This document shows positions 14,832-31,009 of a stretch of 64,000 nt of DNA, in pieces. The DNA is taken from NCBI GenBank assembly GCA_949825025.1, contig OX463782.1, forward strand, positions 26,562,773 through 26,626,772, written 5' to 3'. The notes under the pieces were generated by a model, which worked only from the letters and a program-made list of their open reading frames with translations, ran no database searches and was not told the DNA's origin. Position numbers and translations under genes: made by a program. Positions within the stretch are counted from its first letter, which is position 1; each line of letters opens with the position of its first letter. The DNA comes from Siphlonurus alternatus. Taxonomy: Eukaryota; Arthropoda; Insecta; Ephemeroptera; Siphlonuridae.

Positions 14832-16001
14832 ATTTATAACATGCAACAATTTGATCTGACAATGATTTTTCCTGATGTTTACGTGTCACAATTTGCTATG
14901 ATTTGACTAGGGGAACCGTAAAACGATAGTGAAATAGACAGCAACATTTCAAATGTTCCAGTAACCTTAAATTAAGATTTGACATAATAAGAAATGATGC
15001 AAAAGAAAAAAAAATAAAGAACAGAACAGAATTATAGTAGACTAATGAGCAAAATTGCATTAATTAGCAAAAAAAAATAATAATAATAATATTCATTGAA
15101 ATACAATTTCATAGTTTTATCGCTTTCTAATTATATCATCAAAGTATTGTTGCTTTTATCAATTAAATAATATAATTTATAGAAATTCATAGTTATTAGT
15201 TATTAGACAAGAGTTATATAATTATATTAAACGTGCTTCATTTGCTTTAAAATAATTACTATTGATTCCATTTGTTATACATTTATAACAAATGTAACAT
15301 TTAATATTAAAAGGGAAATAAATGCTCATATATTATTCGTATGTTTAGTTAACTATTAAATAGTTTGAAACATATAATTACAATTACGAATTGTTTATAT
15401 TGTATGAAACATTACAATTCACTTAAGTACAGAGAGTGTTTTGTATACAAACATGTTGCATGTTTTGCATATAAATCAGGCATTATTATACTAGTTGCAG
15501 CTTTGTTTAAATGACAACAATGTTGATTACTGCATTATATGTAATGGTCAATATTTTAACAAAAGAGATACAAAAAATTTGTAACTTCTGTTTGAAAATC
15601 AAAATACCCAACTGACTTGAAATTTTCTTATTTCTTATTTGGTATATTGAAACCTACATGAAATTAATTAAATGAAATTATTACTTATTTAACCGAAAGT
15701 TAGAGTTTTTTAGCATAATTATATTTCTGTTCTTATTCGAGTTTTTAAATTTAGACCACTCTTGACGTATTAATCATACCTTTCTGCAAATTTTCAAAGT
15801 TAAAATGCAAATAGGGATGTCAGAACCCTATCACTTCCGGCTACGAATGGTGAGAATTTAAAATTTACTTGTCTGTACCTGCATAATTACACAATAAAAA
15901 TTTCCAGAAACGGCCCCACTGAAAACAATTTTGCAGCCCAATTTAAATTTTCAGACCTAAAATGTGATATTTAATACCAAATTTGACGGTAAAATGCTTT
16001 A
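14832..16001. other. AT-rich non-coding DNA
   Basis: No feature recognised. The region at 15780-15980 is slightly less AT-rich and may be the 5' part of the minus-strand retroposon that follows. Confidence 0.45.
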
Positions 16002-16110
16002 ACAATTCAAATTCAAATTCAAATATTTTATTCATCAATTTCCAAGCATACAAACACAAACATTATAAAATGTAGCACTTTGAATGAAGGGTTAGACTCG
16101 TCGAAAACAA
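16002..16110 (-). repeat. Retroposon 3' end with (TTTGAA)n tail, minus strand
   Basis: Read on the minus strand, TTTGTATGCTTGGAAATTGA is followed by GAATAAAATA and TTTGAA repeats (tail at 16002-16023). The same motif order occurs on the plus strand at 6465-6521. A polyadenylation-like signal before a short tandem tail suggests a LINE or SINE 3' end. The body toward higher coordinates is not recognised. Confidence 0.5.
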
Positions 16111-17270
16111 AACATATTTAAAAATATATTACTAAATAACATATTATACACTAGAATTTAAATTGCAAATAAGCCTTCACACTATAAAAACAACAACATC
16201 TCAATTTCCTTGGTATTATCTTTCCAAATTTTAGGTAATCGGAATATATCATAAAACAAAATTTAGTTCTTGGTTTGTGGTTCTTCTGGTGGGGGGAAAT
16301 CTTAATTTGTTGATACTGCATGTATGCAATGTGAAATATTAAATGTCGCGTGAGCACCAAGTAGAACCCTTTTTATTGCTGCAATTCCGTGTTCCAGTGA
16401 CATTATCAAAGATTTCCGCCTTCTCTTGTTATGCACGACTATCGTACAAAGGCCGTGCAGTTCATGTAGAAACTGTCATCACTGCATATAAAGGCCTTTG
16501 TGCATTGTTAAGTGCAATAACTTCCATCGAACGGCTTGCATTTTAACTTTTATATCATTTATGATAAAGTACATACGTAAAGCATTTCTTTTTTTTTAAA
16601 TTACAACTTTGTTTATTTGCAAAGAATGTATATCATTTGAAATTCTACAGTAAAATATTTAAATAGATCTTTGATGTTGTACATTTTTTTTTATTGATAT
16701 ACTAGAGTATTCTGATTTAAGAAATAAAATGTTCGGATTTAATATGATTATATAGTTCTGTTGACCTCATTAAAATAAATATATATAACAATAAATAAAG
16801 TATATTATATATAGTATACTGTGCAAACAAGAAAATTGTTCTCTGTATAAAAAAAGAAACAATTTAGCAATATTTTAAAAATAAATTTCTTATAATATTC
16901 AGTATAACAAAAAATATATATACAGTATAATAATATACCTCATATATTATACAATAACAATTGTATATGCTTTTGTATATATGGTTAGTTTTTACTGCAG
17001 TTCTCATTAAAATTGGATGATTTCACGATTTTCTACTATATATTATCATCTTGACCTATACTCACTTGGAGAAAAATAATATGCAGTACGTATACGTATA
17101 TACAGTGGGGTAGTTTTATATGATGTAGAATATAATGATGTTTTTCATTGTGTGTTATAAGAATAGATCTAGTGCAGCTAGTGCAATTGTTAGTTGTTGT
17201 ACTTCCATCTGCATACATTCAAATGCAGCTACCACTATTGCGTGGTCAAGAGTAAAGCGGTCAAGACATT

Positions 17271-17275
<5 letters not shown>
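16111..17275. other. AT-rich non-coding DNA
   Basis: A less AT-rich patch at about 16340-16550 holds a 67-residue plus frame with no recognisable domain. Otherwise featureless. The sequence just before the following GA tract (about 17160-17270) is also GC-richer. Confidence 0.4.

Positions 17276-17333
<58 letters not shown>
17276..17333. repeat. (GA)n microsatellite
   Basis: About 28 GA units embedded in a GC-richer island (about 17160-17440). Arg-Glu peptide frames are artefacts. Confidence 0.96.
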
Positions 17334-17336
<3 letters not shown>

Positions 17337-17674
17337 CCACGCCCCCTTACCAGGTGCAGCGTTCTCCTGCAGAGCACTAACCACATCTCATTATCCTTGC
17401 AACAGCATTTCCATTAGAGCATAACGACTCATGGTCAACAGCGTCCCTCTCTAGTTGTTTGAATTTATTCTTAACTATTAAATTGTTATCATGAAAAATT
17501 TAAATTATCATTAATTCTATTGTATATTTGTTTGATTTACAAGATAAAATATTTAAATTAAATTCAATGTATAAGAAAATAATATCATACAAGTTATTCT
17601 TATTGTAAATTGTTTTGTTATAAGTTTTAAATAATTAAAAATACGCCAATAACTATTTTTAATACAATGGAGTA
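17334..17674. other. Island edge and AT-rich DNA
   Basis: The stretch at 17334-17440 is GC-richer with no known motif; the remainder is AT-rich and featureless. Confidence 0.35.
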
Positions 17675-17968
17675 TATCGACCTCAAAACAATTTTATTGC
17701 AAAAATGGATAAAGGGTGCAAAGCTATGATACTCCGATTTTTTTCAGATTTTTTAGGTCTGGAAAATATTTTTTAAAAATTATTGAAAATACGCAGAGAA
17801 AGTGTTTTGACGCTTCTCTTAATAAAACTATAAAAGTGGCGTGGGTTCAAACCCGACCTCGATAAAACTTTTTAGCAATATTATCCGGCCTCTAAAAAAT
17901 CTGAAAAAATCAGAGTGGCATAAATTTACACCATTCATTATTGCAATAAAAATTTTTGAGGTATATTT
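17675..17968. mobile_element. Foldback MITE-like element, family A relative (copy 3)
   Basis: Termini ACCTCAAAA plus ATTTTATTGCA are inverted. The arms contain AAATGGATAAAGGGTGCAAA and TTTTTTCAGATTTTTTAGG, homologous to the arms of the copies at 5.87, 31.64 and 55.18 kb. The loop is different from all of them and includes GTGGGTTCAAACCCGAC (17841-17857), which matches the RNA polymerase III B-box consensus. No ORF. Confidence 0.78.
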
Positions 17969-20900
17969 TGATACACAATATGACTTTGTTGGAATTAAAA
18001 GATTAGTTAAATTCTACTAAACTGATTTGAATATTCCTAGCTTTGTTTCCAGTGTATTTGATCAACATAATGAAACAAATACGTGGAAATTAATTATAAA
18101 TATGTAAAATATTAAACAAAGAGTACATTTTCAGTTTACAAATTGAAACAATCGTGCATTGTATTAAAATTATTGTGATTTCAATGTTAACTCTATTGTT
18201 TTACTATCCATTTTTAGACAGTATAATGTTGCAAAAATTAGCTAACATATTAAATATATGGTATACAGTATATTAAATAGTATTTTCACTGTACAAAATA
18301 CAAATCTCTATAGCATATTCATGTTGTACACATTTTACATGAAATGAGAATATAATACTATTAAGGATATAAATTAATACATGAAAAGTTGCCATTATAA
18401 TTCTATATTATAATATCAAACTTTAATATTATTAAAGATTTTAAGAAAATTCAAGAATATTTTAACATGTTGCATTTTGTTAAAAGAGCCTGAAGCTATG
18501 CACGATTTTGCTTGCATTGTTTTAAAGTTAATCGATATTCCATAGGAACTAAACCGACTAAACGCTTATATTAGAGTCTCAATATGTATTATTATAAATT
18601 CTAGTTATGTACAAGAAAAATATCGTTATTTTATTGCTTAACAATTTTATAAATTTTCTTTTTTTAAATCAAAATAACAGTATAGATGGTAAAAGATTGT
18701 AACATTTTATTTCATCATGAAAATTTAAATAAAAATATATTAATTTTTATTTATTTTTTTCTTCATACAAAATTCTGTTTTTTTTTTTTTTTTCAACAAA
18801 AACAACAACAAAAATATAGCAGTGTAAGCATAAGTACGTTGTATAGCCTCGGGACAACGCGAGATCGAGCGAGCTAGCGAGCACATAATGAAATTCCGCG
18901 ACGTTACAGTAAAATTGCTGCTGCTCGCTTGCCCGTCCGTATACTGCTGCATTGATTTCCCATAGCATTCACAATTATATGGGCCACGCCTACTTGAGTC
19001 GCAGGTGACGCCACAGTGTACACAAACAACGCAGATTTACTCGTGCAATTGCACTATAATTGAATGTCCATAATCATACGTAAGCTCATTTTAATTTAAT
19101 ACTCATACAAAACATATGTTACAATTTGTAAGAATTTAGTCAAGGAGTTTTAAACTATTATATAGTTAAATATTCTTTATTATTTTTATACCTTGTGTTT
19201 CCAAAAAAAAAAAACAGTAGCGTATTATAAAATGTTTTTAATCTCAGTAAAAGCAAAATTATTTTAATTTTAACTCTTTTTATCTGATGATAATTTAAAA
19301 ATTACATATTGCACTATAAACAATTCAGGTTATAATACTTCCAGACAAACATGTTTGTTGATATTTTTGATAATGCTTAGTCAATTATTGTTATTGTTCA
19401 TTAATTTTTTCTATAATTATAATAAACATCATATATTGGTTATTAAATATATATTTAAATAAAAACGATTCAACAATAAGTTTAAAAAATTATATTGCTG
19501 GACTTCAAATACATAAAAAATGAAGAAAAAAAATATTCACGTCATAATTGTATTTAAAACTTTGGTTAAATCAAGTACAAATTGTAAGTTTGAAAGAATG
19601 GAAAAAAACAAAAAACAAAAATCAGATATATTTTTTTTCATGTTTCAAACATAATGAAATAAAAAGAGCTATGTGTATTTTTTTTAATTAACGAAACATA
19701 CAGACATGAACATGTTATTAATTTAATTAAAATTTCATTGGTTTGAATATCCATCATGAAACATAGATTGGTTGCAATTTTAAATGCAATTATTTACGAA
19801 TTGGTATAGTGTGATTAATATGTGTAATACTGCAGTATATTATTATTACATTATAAACTGTCAATTCAATTGAAAAATGAGTATAAAATGTTTCTATATA
19901 GAATATACAGTTATTAAGTTGACACCGTAATATATATATTTTTTTAAATAGATGTTGAATATTTATCATATATGAAAAATCCTTTCAAGATATAATATTT
20001 TTATGGTAAATAATTCAAAACTTGAGATGTTTACTTTTATTATTTATTCTATAATCCTGACAAATCTATTTCAATGTGAATGTTTTCTGATTGAAAGTGT
20101 GCGGAGAATGCAGTCGACTTGTACGTACCAGTCCTCCCTCTGGAGAAACAAATGGACTGCCACTGGCCAACACATTCATCAACAATGTGATTCACTAACA
20201 ATGCCTACTGTTTTCTTGTTGTCTAGATTGCAACAAACCTAATATATTACAAACCTTTTCTCTCTATATATATACATATATATCTCTCTACTGTATATAT
20301 TTTTCTGTTTGTAGTTACATTTTTTTTTTTCACTTTAACATGAATGCAATTGCATCTCTCTTTTCTCTCTCTCTGTGTTATACACTGTATGAAGTGCGCA
20401 TTCTAAGGCTATATTTTCAACGTCCCAGGGATGAGTTATTGCATGACGGTGTGCCATCCATCCTATAGCTATCGCGTAACAGGCTGGTATAGAAAAGACT
20501 CTCGCATTCATCTCTCTTCTCTCTCCCGTAACACACCACCACCCTTCTAGCTAACGATACATTGCATTGCATACATACAATGTTAGTACGTTAGTAGATA
20601 GAACTTTGTACATGATCACGCTAGCCTTGGAATGACGTATTACAGAATTGAATTTGATACTAGAATTATTATGTGCAATATCAGAATGTAAGAACAGAAA
20701 GAAAAATAAATAATATGTTACATATGGCATAGAGGGGGGTTGTGATTTTGACAAAGTAGGTCATCTTTATGACCATACATTTGCATGGCTTTGCCAATCA
20801 AAATTGACATGTTATATATATGTATAATAATACTGTATATATAAAAAAGATGATGTGTTTAATATAATTTATCATTAAGTCACATTAATCATATATAATG

Positions 20901-22024
20901 ATAAACATCGCACATAAAAAAAATCTGATGTTGTTTAATATATTATTGTATGGATCAGATAATAAAAAAGGGAGTAAAATCGTGATAATCATTATATAAA
21001 AAAAATCTAATTATTTTAATAACAATTAAAATTATTTTTGGGGGTTCAACAAGGTGGTCTTGTTGACTATAAATGCTCTGTTATCATATTTGTAAGACAC
21101 ATAGATCGTGAGTGACGTGGGAAGATTTTGTGTGGGAGTAAAGACCGACCGCATGTAAAACGTTTCATCTTTGGGGAATCGCCGGCATGCTGCTGCGGAG
21201 ATGATCAGAGTCAGCTCAAATTGATCCTTTGAAGTTACGAAACAAGTAATTTTGGAACAAGAACATTTTGGAAATATTAACAATTTACGTTTTCGTCGTT
21301 ATTTTAGTAAGGTATTAGTTTATAAGAACAAGGCACTTATAAGCCTCTTTACAAGATGTAAATAAGCTGCCGCTAAAAGATTATTAAACTTATTTAGAGT
21401 GATTTTTTTTAAAACATCTTCACACCTTTTAGCTCTTTTTAATGGGTGTTCTGTAAATAGCATTTAATGTATCCAGATACACGTTATATATAATTTCATT
21501 ACTATTTAAAGTATATTCAAAATGCAAAGAACTAGAGAGGATATAATATGAGCTTGTTTTCTCTCTACTCAAGTTGGCTCAAACAATTTCTATTGATTCA
21601 TTATAATATTAAAAAAATAAAAAAAATTAAAATAATTACGAATCATTTCACATATTTGGATCAAACAAAGTATTGCATAATTTTTATATTATATATGATA
21701 ATGATAGCAAATTTTATATTTAGCAATTATCGTATAGATATGTTATTATATATTATATTGTTTAAAGCATTATTTTTCATGAAATTAGTCATGCTTAACA
21801 GATTGCATTGTTTCTACTTAAATAGAGTCTATCGTATTATCTTTGTCATTGATTTAGAAATTTTTTACTTTAAATTATTTAAATAGACATTAATATTTTT
21901 TTTATTTTAAATTTTATTTGCCTTGGGCTCATTACTCAATGAATCTATTTTTGATAATCTCCAGATGCACTGTAATATTGATGGAAAGTCAGTAACAAAG
22001 AAGGGACAAGGAATTCCAATGAAC
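17969..22024. other. Long AT-rich stretch with GC-richer islands
   Basis: Islands at about 18840-19070, 20090-20240 and 20400-20620 are less AT-rich. Frames across them (such as the 79-residue one at 20003-20242) show no recognisable domain. The 112-residue frame at 21548-21886 is A/T-biased and probably random. No gene call is supported. Confidence 0.4.
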
Positions 22025-22216
<192 letters not shown>

Positions 22217-23283
22217 ATTATTACTATTTTATTTGTAAATTTAAAGAAGGTATCTCATTAAATAACATGATACTGTAGAAAAACACTAAAGAATGCCAAT
22301 AATTTTATAAAGGATAATTATGGAATGTAATTTTAGTTATTAACATTATACAATTCATTATTATTTTTTTATTTTTCAGCTGTCATATTATTAATTGAAA
22401 TTATTCACTTTTTATTTATATAAGAAATACATGTTTCTTGTTCGCTTATTTGAACTATTAGGATAATAACTATAATTATTATAATTATATCTTAATAACC
22501 TTGAGAATTATTGGATATTTTTTTATTATTTATTTAGACATCATTCAATAAAATTAAATTCATCGATCGTTATATCGTCAAAAATATGAAAACTTGACTT
22601 TTGAGTACATATTAATTGAGTAAAGGTTTTAGAGTTGCACTTATTATTTTTTTTTTTAAAGGTGAATTGTACAGTCTTAGGCAGGGTTATCAATTATTGA
22701 TTTATTCTACCTGTGTTCAACATAAAACCAAATACAATCTATAAATACAATTAATAGTTCAATATACACTGAAAAAAATTATTGTGTATACCTCGTGTTA
22801 TTTTTTTGATAAACAATTATTATACATTTAAAATGCTGCATTTCTATACCACTTAATGTAAAAACTTCAAACGTTAGAAATTTATCATTTTAATTTATTG
22901 CAAGAGTATTGAAAAAACAAACAAAAATAACGCTTAGTTTTTGCAGTGTACTGTAAACTATTTAGAATTAAAATTACAATGTTTGTAATGACTACTATAA
23001 TCAATATTGAATTGTCTTGCAATAAGTTTAGTATTCCTCTAAGGAATTCTATATAACAGGAGCTAGAATATGTTTGGAGATAAGTCTCATCGGTCACTGC
23101 CTCCTCAGTGGTTTCATCTAATTATCTTGCAGTGGTGCACTCAGATAGCAAATAGTCCATGTGGTCGTTTTGTCGACTCAATGATCACAGAATGCACTAG
23201 AGCAGTCTACTGTGGTGGCGTTGTCGTCTACCATAGCATCGTTCAACCATTATCAAACCTACACTACAGCAACCATTATAGAG

Positions 23284-23286
<3 letters not shown>
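22217..23286. other. AT-rich non-coding DNA
   Basis: The stretch at 23085-23260 is GC-richer; a 93-residue frame crosses it and runs into the (TA)n tract, with no recognisable domain. The rest is featureless. Confidence 0.4.

Positions 23287-23330
<44 letters not shown>
23287..23330. repeat. (TA)n microsatellite
   Basis: About 21 TA units, low-complexity. Confidence 0.95.
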
Positions 23331-23334
<4 letters not shown>

Positions 23335-25268
23335 TTACATACCACTCGTAATTCTAAAGACCAATGTATGTAACCTCATTGAGCTTGTTCATTTTATTAA
23401 CAAGATCAAATGAAATGTGTTTTTATATAGTTTGTGTTGTATATAAGCTTTGACCATTGAATGTTGTTGACATAATTATCTTTGCCTGTATGTTCAATTG
23501 AACTTAATATTTTTTCTCTCTCTGATCTACGGTTCAATAAAAGTTATTTTTTTTATTTTGTATCCAGTCACGCTTGCACATACAGATAAAATAAAATAAT
23601 ATGGACTAGACATATTCTATTCTAATGTATATAAGCAGAGAAAAAAATCATATGGTATTCCCTAATATAAGTGAAAAACGTGTTCATGTTTTGTAATCGG
23701 GTATATACACTCAACCATTATTATCAAACACGCCTTCAATAGCTCTTTGTAGTTATGCAACCTTCCACTTTTTTTATGGAATAACAGATTTTTATATAAT
23801 TCTGTATGTTATTATATATGTATTTTATTTATTTGCATGTTTGAAACCAGTGAATATATGAAATTTTCAATACATAATCCTTAAATAATATTCTTTACTT
23901 TAGAATTTTTTTTTTAAGATTAACAAACAAAAGAGAGTATAAATAAAATGGGACTTCATGCAGTGAGGCCATTAATAAATCAAAACATTTTTCACACTAA
24001 AAATTACATATTACATATTACTAAAAACTAAAACAACTTTTTAACATTTATTTTTATTTCACCAGTCTTATTTTTAGGTATAATAAGTCCATCAATTTAA
24101 AAATATAATGACAAATAATAGTAAAATTAATAGTGAATTAATAAATCTTGTAGTATACTGCAGGTATATTTAAATAAGAAAAACTTGGCAAATAAAAAGA
24201 AGAGAAGGGATAGTGAAGTTGAATATATTAAAAAATATATATATTCAAGGGTGTTTGCCAATAAAAGTGGCAATCCATTTATAACTCGTTGTGTTGGAGA
24301 TTGTTTTCTAGGCAAGCGACTTGGACAAAACATTCACTATTTCCACGTTTTCTCGAACCTCTGAGACACTATTTTTTTTTTTTTTTTTTTTTTTTTTTCA
24401 AAGCTCAAGTTGTTCAAGAAAAATCTCCTGCAATCCTTCAAGTGTCCATGGTATATAGTCTGGAGGAGCTAGAAGGCGCATTCATGGACTAATATCGAGC
24501 TGCTTGCCAGAGGTGCTGATGAAAAGAGTATACAAAAAATAATATAGAAAAACACTTCCTTTTTTTTTCACAATTTTTCATTGAAGCTAAATGGAGAAAG
24601 AATGTTTTTCAACAACGTTTTGTTGCTTTTATTATTATAAAAAGGTTTTATGTTATATAATAATATATTTTTTATATATATAAAACTAAACTAAATGTTA
24701 AATTTGTACTAGAGAACGTACTTAACTTTGTGTAAAGAAATTTCCTCTGTTATTTTAGCTTCTGAGTGTGGATAAATTGTGCAGCAGAATTGTTTTAATG
24801 AAACCAAGTCAGCTGATGAGAGAGAGGGAGAGCTGTCAAGCAGTGAGTGTGACAATTTGTGTGTGTGACGTTAATTTATCTAATTGACCAGATAAAATAT
24901 TAAATACGGAAGAATAATTGTAATTTAAACGCTTTGAATTATTTATTTAATTAAATTTGTTAAATTGAAAGTTAAAAAACTAAAAAAATAAATAAATTCA
25001 CTCAATCTCAAAGAAAAATGTTATAAATTAAAAAGGATTATGACTAATATATTATAGTGTGTATTTAAATTTTGTAAATTTGATCGGAAATGTACTCAGC
25101 TGTCAAATGGTTGAAAATCATTCACATAATAGATTCTCATTGAAGCAGATAATTTACATTTTTTTATAAACTAATAATTTTGAACTTTATTCATATATTT
25201 ATTTAGAATTGAAAATATAAAATAATTACCCCTATTTAAGCTGTCTATGTATATAAATCTTTATATAC

Positions 25269-25271
<3 letters not shown>
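23331..25271. other. AT-rich non-coding DNA with a T27 run
   Basis: A pure T run at 24372-24398 lies within a slightly GC-richer segment (24290-24520). On the minus strand it would be a poly-A run, but no retrocopy was recognised next to it. Nothing else stands out. Confidence 0.4.

Positions 25272-25353
<82 letters not shown>
25272..25353. repeat. (CT)n microsatellite
   Basis: About 40 CT units with one TTT interruption near the end. Confidence 0.96.
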
Positions 25354-28039
<2,686 letters not shown>

Positions 28040-28300
28040 TTATTTTTATAGAAGACATAAAACTGCATGATGTATGACAATTTTTATGAACCTTGTAACA
28101 CCTTCAAAATAGACAGGTAAGACTCTGTGACGTCATAGTCATGCAATAGCTTCTTCTATTCTTGCGTCTTAAATATTTGCATGAACCTCACATTGTCTTT
28201 TCCCTCGGTTTGGAGGTTATTAGAGGGTTAAAACCAAAAGTCTGAAAAAAATTGGTAATACATAACTGAAAGTCTTCTGGCCAAATATGTAATATATAAA
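28040..28300. mobile_element. Foldback MITE-like element, family B copy 2 (inverted)
   Basis: It shares GTGACGTCATAGTCATGCAA, TTCTATTCTTGCGT and TTAAATATTTGCATGA with the family B copy at 2873-3158, in the opposite orientation. The outer arms (TGTATGACAATTTTT against AATTGGTAATACATAA) are also inverted, but more diverged. No coding capacity; ends are approximate. Confidence 0.7.
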
Positions 28301-28617
28301 TTTTACGCAGGTTTCCCATTGTATTTCAATACAACAAGGATCGAAGAAACATATTATAAGCATAATTGAGGTATTATGTCAACTGAAAAAATGTAACTCC
28401 ATTGACATTAATATTGTTGTATATCTTATGTCAAAACAAGGTTTGGTCAGTTTTTTATAAATATTTGATATTATATAATGTATTGATGACTTCCATGTTA
28501 AGAGTCGCTATATATAGGTGTGATTCAGCTCATTTTTGGTACCTATACCATACTCATGCACCTGTAGGACAATTTGCATATCCCCCTTTCAGTTAATAAA
28601 CTTATTAAACATAAGGT

Positions 28618-28761
28618 CTGTTCGTAAATTTTGTTCGGAGTACACAGAAGGTATGTTTGCAAACCCTGCTCGGTGTACACTCCCTGCACTCAACTGACTT
28701 TATGCACTGATGGTCGATTAGGTGCAGTAATTGTACTACTCTGGACAGGATTTACGAACAG
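28618..28761. mobile_element. Short TIR element, family H
   Basis: The 25-bp terminal arms CTGTTCGTAAATTTTGTTCG/GAGTA and the reverse complement of TACTCTGGACAGG/ATTTACGAACAG agree at most positions. The interior of about 94 bp is non-coding. A third related end, TTGTTCGTAAACTTGCTCAG followed by AGAGTACTCC, lies at 28826-28855 in direct orientation with the left end. That suggests a second, partial or nested copy. Confidence 0.65.
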
Positions 28762-29013
28762 AACTAAAGTAATAATGTAACATCAGCTGCACCACACCAG
28801 TGGGGTAGGGATGACGTCACGATTCTTGTTCGTAAACTTGCTCAGAGAGTACTCCAAGCACGAATAGGCCTAATATGTTTGCTAATCTGAAAGGCAGCAA
28901 TTAAAGTTTTTGAAATTGAGCCTTATTGTAAAAATCATTGATATTATTCAAGACATTTGAAGCTTACACATTTATTATTATTATTATTATTTTTAAATTT
29001 GAAATTATAGAAC

Positions 29014-29140
29014 AGACAAAGCATCCTATAATATATATATAGGACGCTTTGGTACAGATATTATAAAAAAATAAAACATAGGACGTTGAGTTAAAGTTCC
29101 TTATATTTTTGAAATTAATTGTACCTTTAACTCGGTAACA
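29014..29140. repeat. Pair of adjacent hairpins
   Basis: ACAAAGCATCCTATA pairs with TATAGGACGCTTTGGT around 29016-29052. GAGTTAAAGTTCC pairs with GTACCTTTAACTCGG around 29088-29138. These may be the remains of a foldback element; neither resembles a known RNA gene. Confidence 0.5.
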
Positions 29141-29725
29141 ATTCAACATTGACTGTTATTATTAATTATATGACAATCAAAATTTAATATTATTTATAAA
29201 TATATCGTCTTTCATGTATTATTATATATCCAATCATGTTACCAAACCCAGCACATTTTTCTGTAACTATAACATTGATTAAATTTCTTTGCAAGCTATA
29301 AATAATACAGGCACTCTAAAAAAAAGGATTCGATATCAATGATATCATAAAATCAATCACCATAAAAAAATAACATAGATGGAAATAAAAAAATAATAAC
29401 GTAAACAATGGTTATATAATAGGAGGAATAAATTTGCTTGTATCTGTGACAACAATTAATTTCTGTGTTATATTCGAATCAGGTCATGAATTTTTAAAAG
29501 CGAAGCTTGCTATTTAATTAACATATTGATGAGGATGTAGAATGAAAATCAATATTGAAATATGCCTCATGAATAAACCACTGAGTTGTACTCAGTTTTA
29601 AAATAACTCTCAATAATAATATGTAAAACGATATTAAACACAATACCATGGTAAATAATAGTAAACTTGCTTACTTTAAAAATAAAAGTAAATTTTATTT
29701 CTCTTGAAAAGTGATATTAATATTT
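29141..29725. other. AT-rich non-coding DNA
   Basis: Nothing recognisable. Confidence 0.5.
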
Positions 29726-29872
29726 AAGCCAGTATTACACGATACAATTTTTCTAATTATTGCACACAATTTTTCATTACAAGAAAACTTAAACGTTCAT
29801 TTATTTGTATGGAGATGAAATTTTCTTATAAAGAAAATTTGTATGTAAAATTATATCGTGTAATATAGGCTT
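29726..29872. mobile_element. Foldback MITE-like element, family E copy 1
   Basis: The ends AAGCCAGTATTACACGATAC and the reverse complement of ATCGTGTAATATAGGCTT pair. The arms continue through AATTTTTCTAATTATTGCAC, with diverged pairing toward the centre. The better-preserved copy is at 45306-45463. Non-coding. Confidence 0.8.
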
Positions 29873-30510
29873 TTAAACATATATAGCAACATTATTAAAT
29901 ACTGTATCTATTTTTTGATGATATGTTACTAAAATTATTATCTTTCCTTCGCTCCCCCCACTCCCTCTTTCTCCTTCTTAACCAAATACTTGAACTTAAT
30001 AATATACTACACTATATTCATGTATAGATTGAGCTAATTTAAGTATAAGGACTATGTTTATTTTGGCAACTCTTACAGTTTTTGTTTCAACTTCGCCCAC
30101 TTTGATTACCTAATTTACATTATATAATAGAGGCATGGAAATAACTGTATATATGAAAGGATCTATAACCTTTATAATATCTTTGAGTGGGTGCAAGCCA
30201 AAGTTATAATATTGTATACCTTCAATATCGAAAATTTATCACATCAAAATTTTACTTATTAAAATATAAAAAAATAATGAAAGAAATGAAAGAAAGAACG
30301 ATATGTTAATTTTTTTTTTTTAAAAAAAAGAGGAAATAGGTAAAATTTTTCATTAAATAATTTTCTGAATATTTTTATCAAATAGTTTCTTTTTTTAACT
30401 AAAAAATTAATAAACTTTGATGATGCCTTCTAGCACAGATATAATAAACTGGTACCTGGACCAGTTAAAAAAAATTTAGATGCAGTTATTGTTTCTCACA
30501 ACCAAACATA
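29873..30510. other. AT-rich non-coding DNA
   Basis: Nothing recognisable. Confidence 0.5.
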
Positions 30511-30641
30511 CTCGTCCAAAATAATGAGCCATCTGCCCATCCCTATCGTGTATAGTACAATTATGAGCTGTAAATCAGTAAAGAATAAAGCTCATTATTG
30601 CATTCACCTTATATAGCAGATAGCTCATTATTCCAAACGAG
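30511..30641. mobile_element. Degenerate foldback element, family I
   Basis: CTCGTCCAAAATAATGAGCC/ATCTGC at the left pairs with the reverse complement of GCAGATAGCTCATTATTCCA/AACGAG at the right, with a few mismatches. The AGCTCATTATT word recurs once more inside. Single copy in this window, so its status as a transposon is inferred from structure. Confidence 0.6.
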
Positions 30642-31009
30642 AGACGATATACCTATAAAACTGTTCCTACTTATGAATAATTCCAAAATATATAGACAAA
30701 TATATCTTGCAACTTTATTTTTCAAATTTTTATAATTATAAAGACATAATTTGATGTTGTCTTCATTTATTTTTCTAACAAATATTTTTTTTAATAAGTT
30801 TGTTTATTTTTATTTTCATTTTTATTTTTTTTATAATTTTTCCTTTGCAACATAACAATATAAAATCTGTAATTTTTGTCTTTTTTTATCATGTTCTCCA
30901 TATACATTATATACGAAGTTGAGGGAGAAAAAGTGTGTGGAAATGTGATGGTGAAATTGTTCACCCACGAGATTTATTGGTGGTGGTAAACTACTGATGG
31001 TTAAAGCTA

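Noticed and set aside
21548..21886. 112-residue hydrophobic frame
   Set aside because: Residue content (Ile, Phe, Leu, Tyr, Lys, Asn) is what random AT-rich DNA yields. There is no motif and no GC or codon signal distinguishing it from the surroundings.
24372..24398. T27 run as the poly-A tail of a minus-strand processed retrocopy
   Set aside because: No coding remnant of a gene is visible beside it on the minus strand and no flanking duplication was found.
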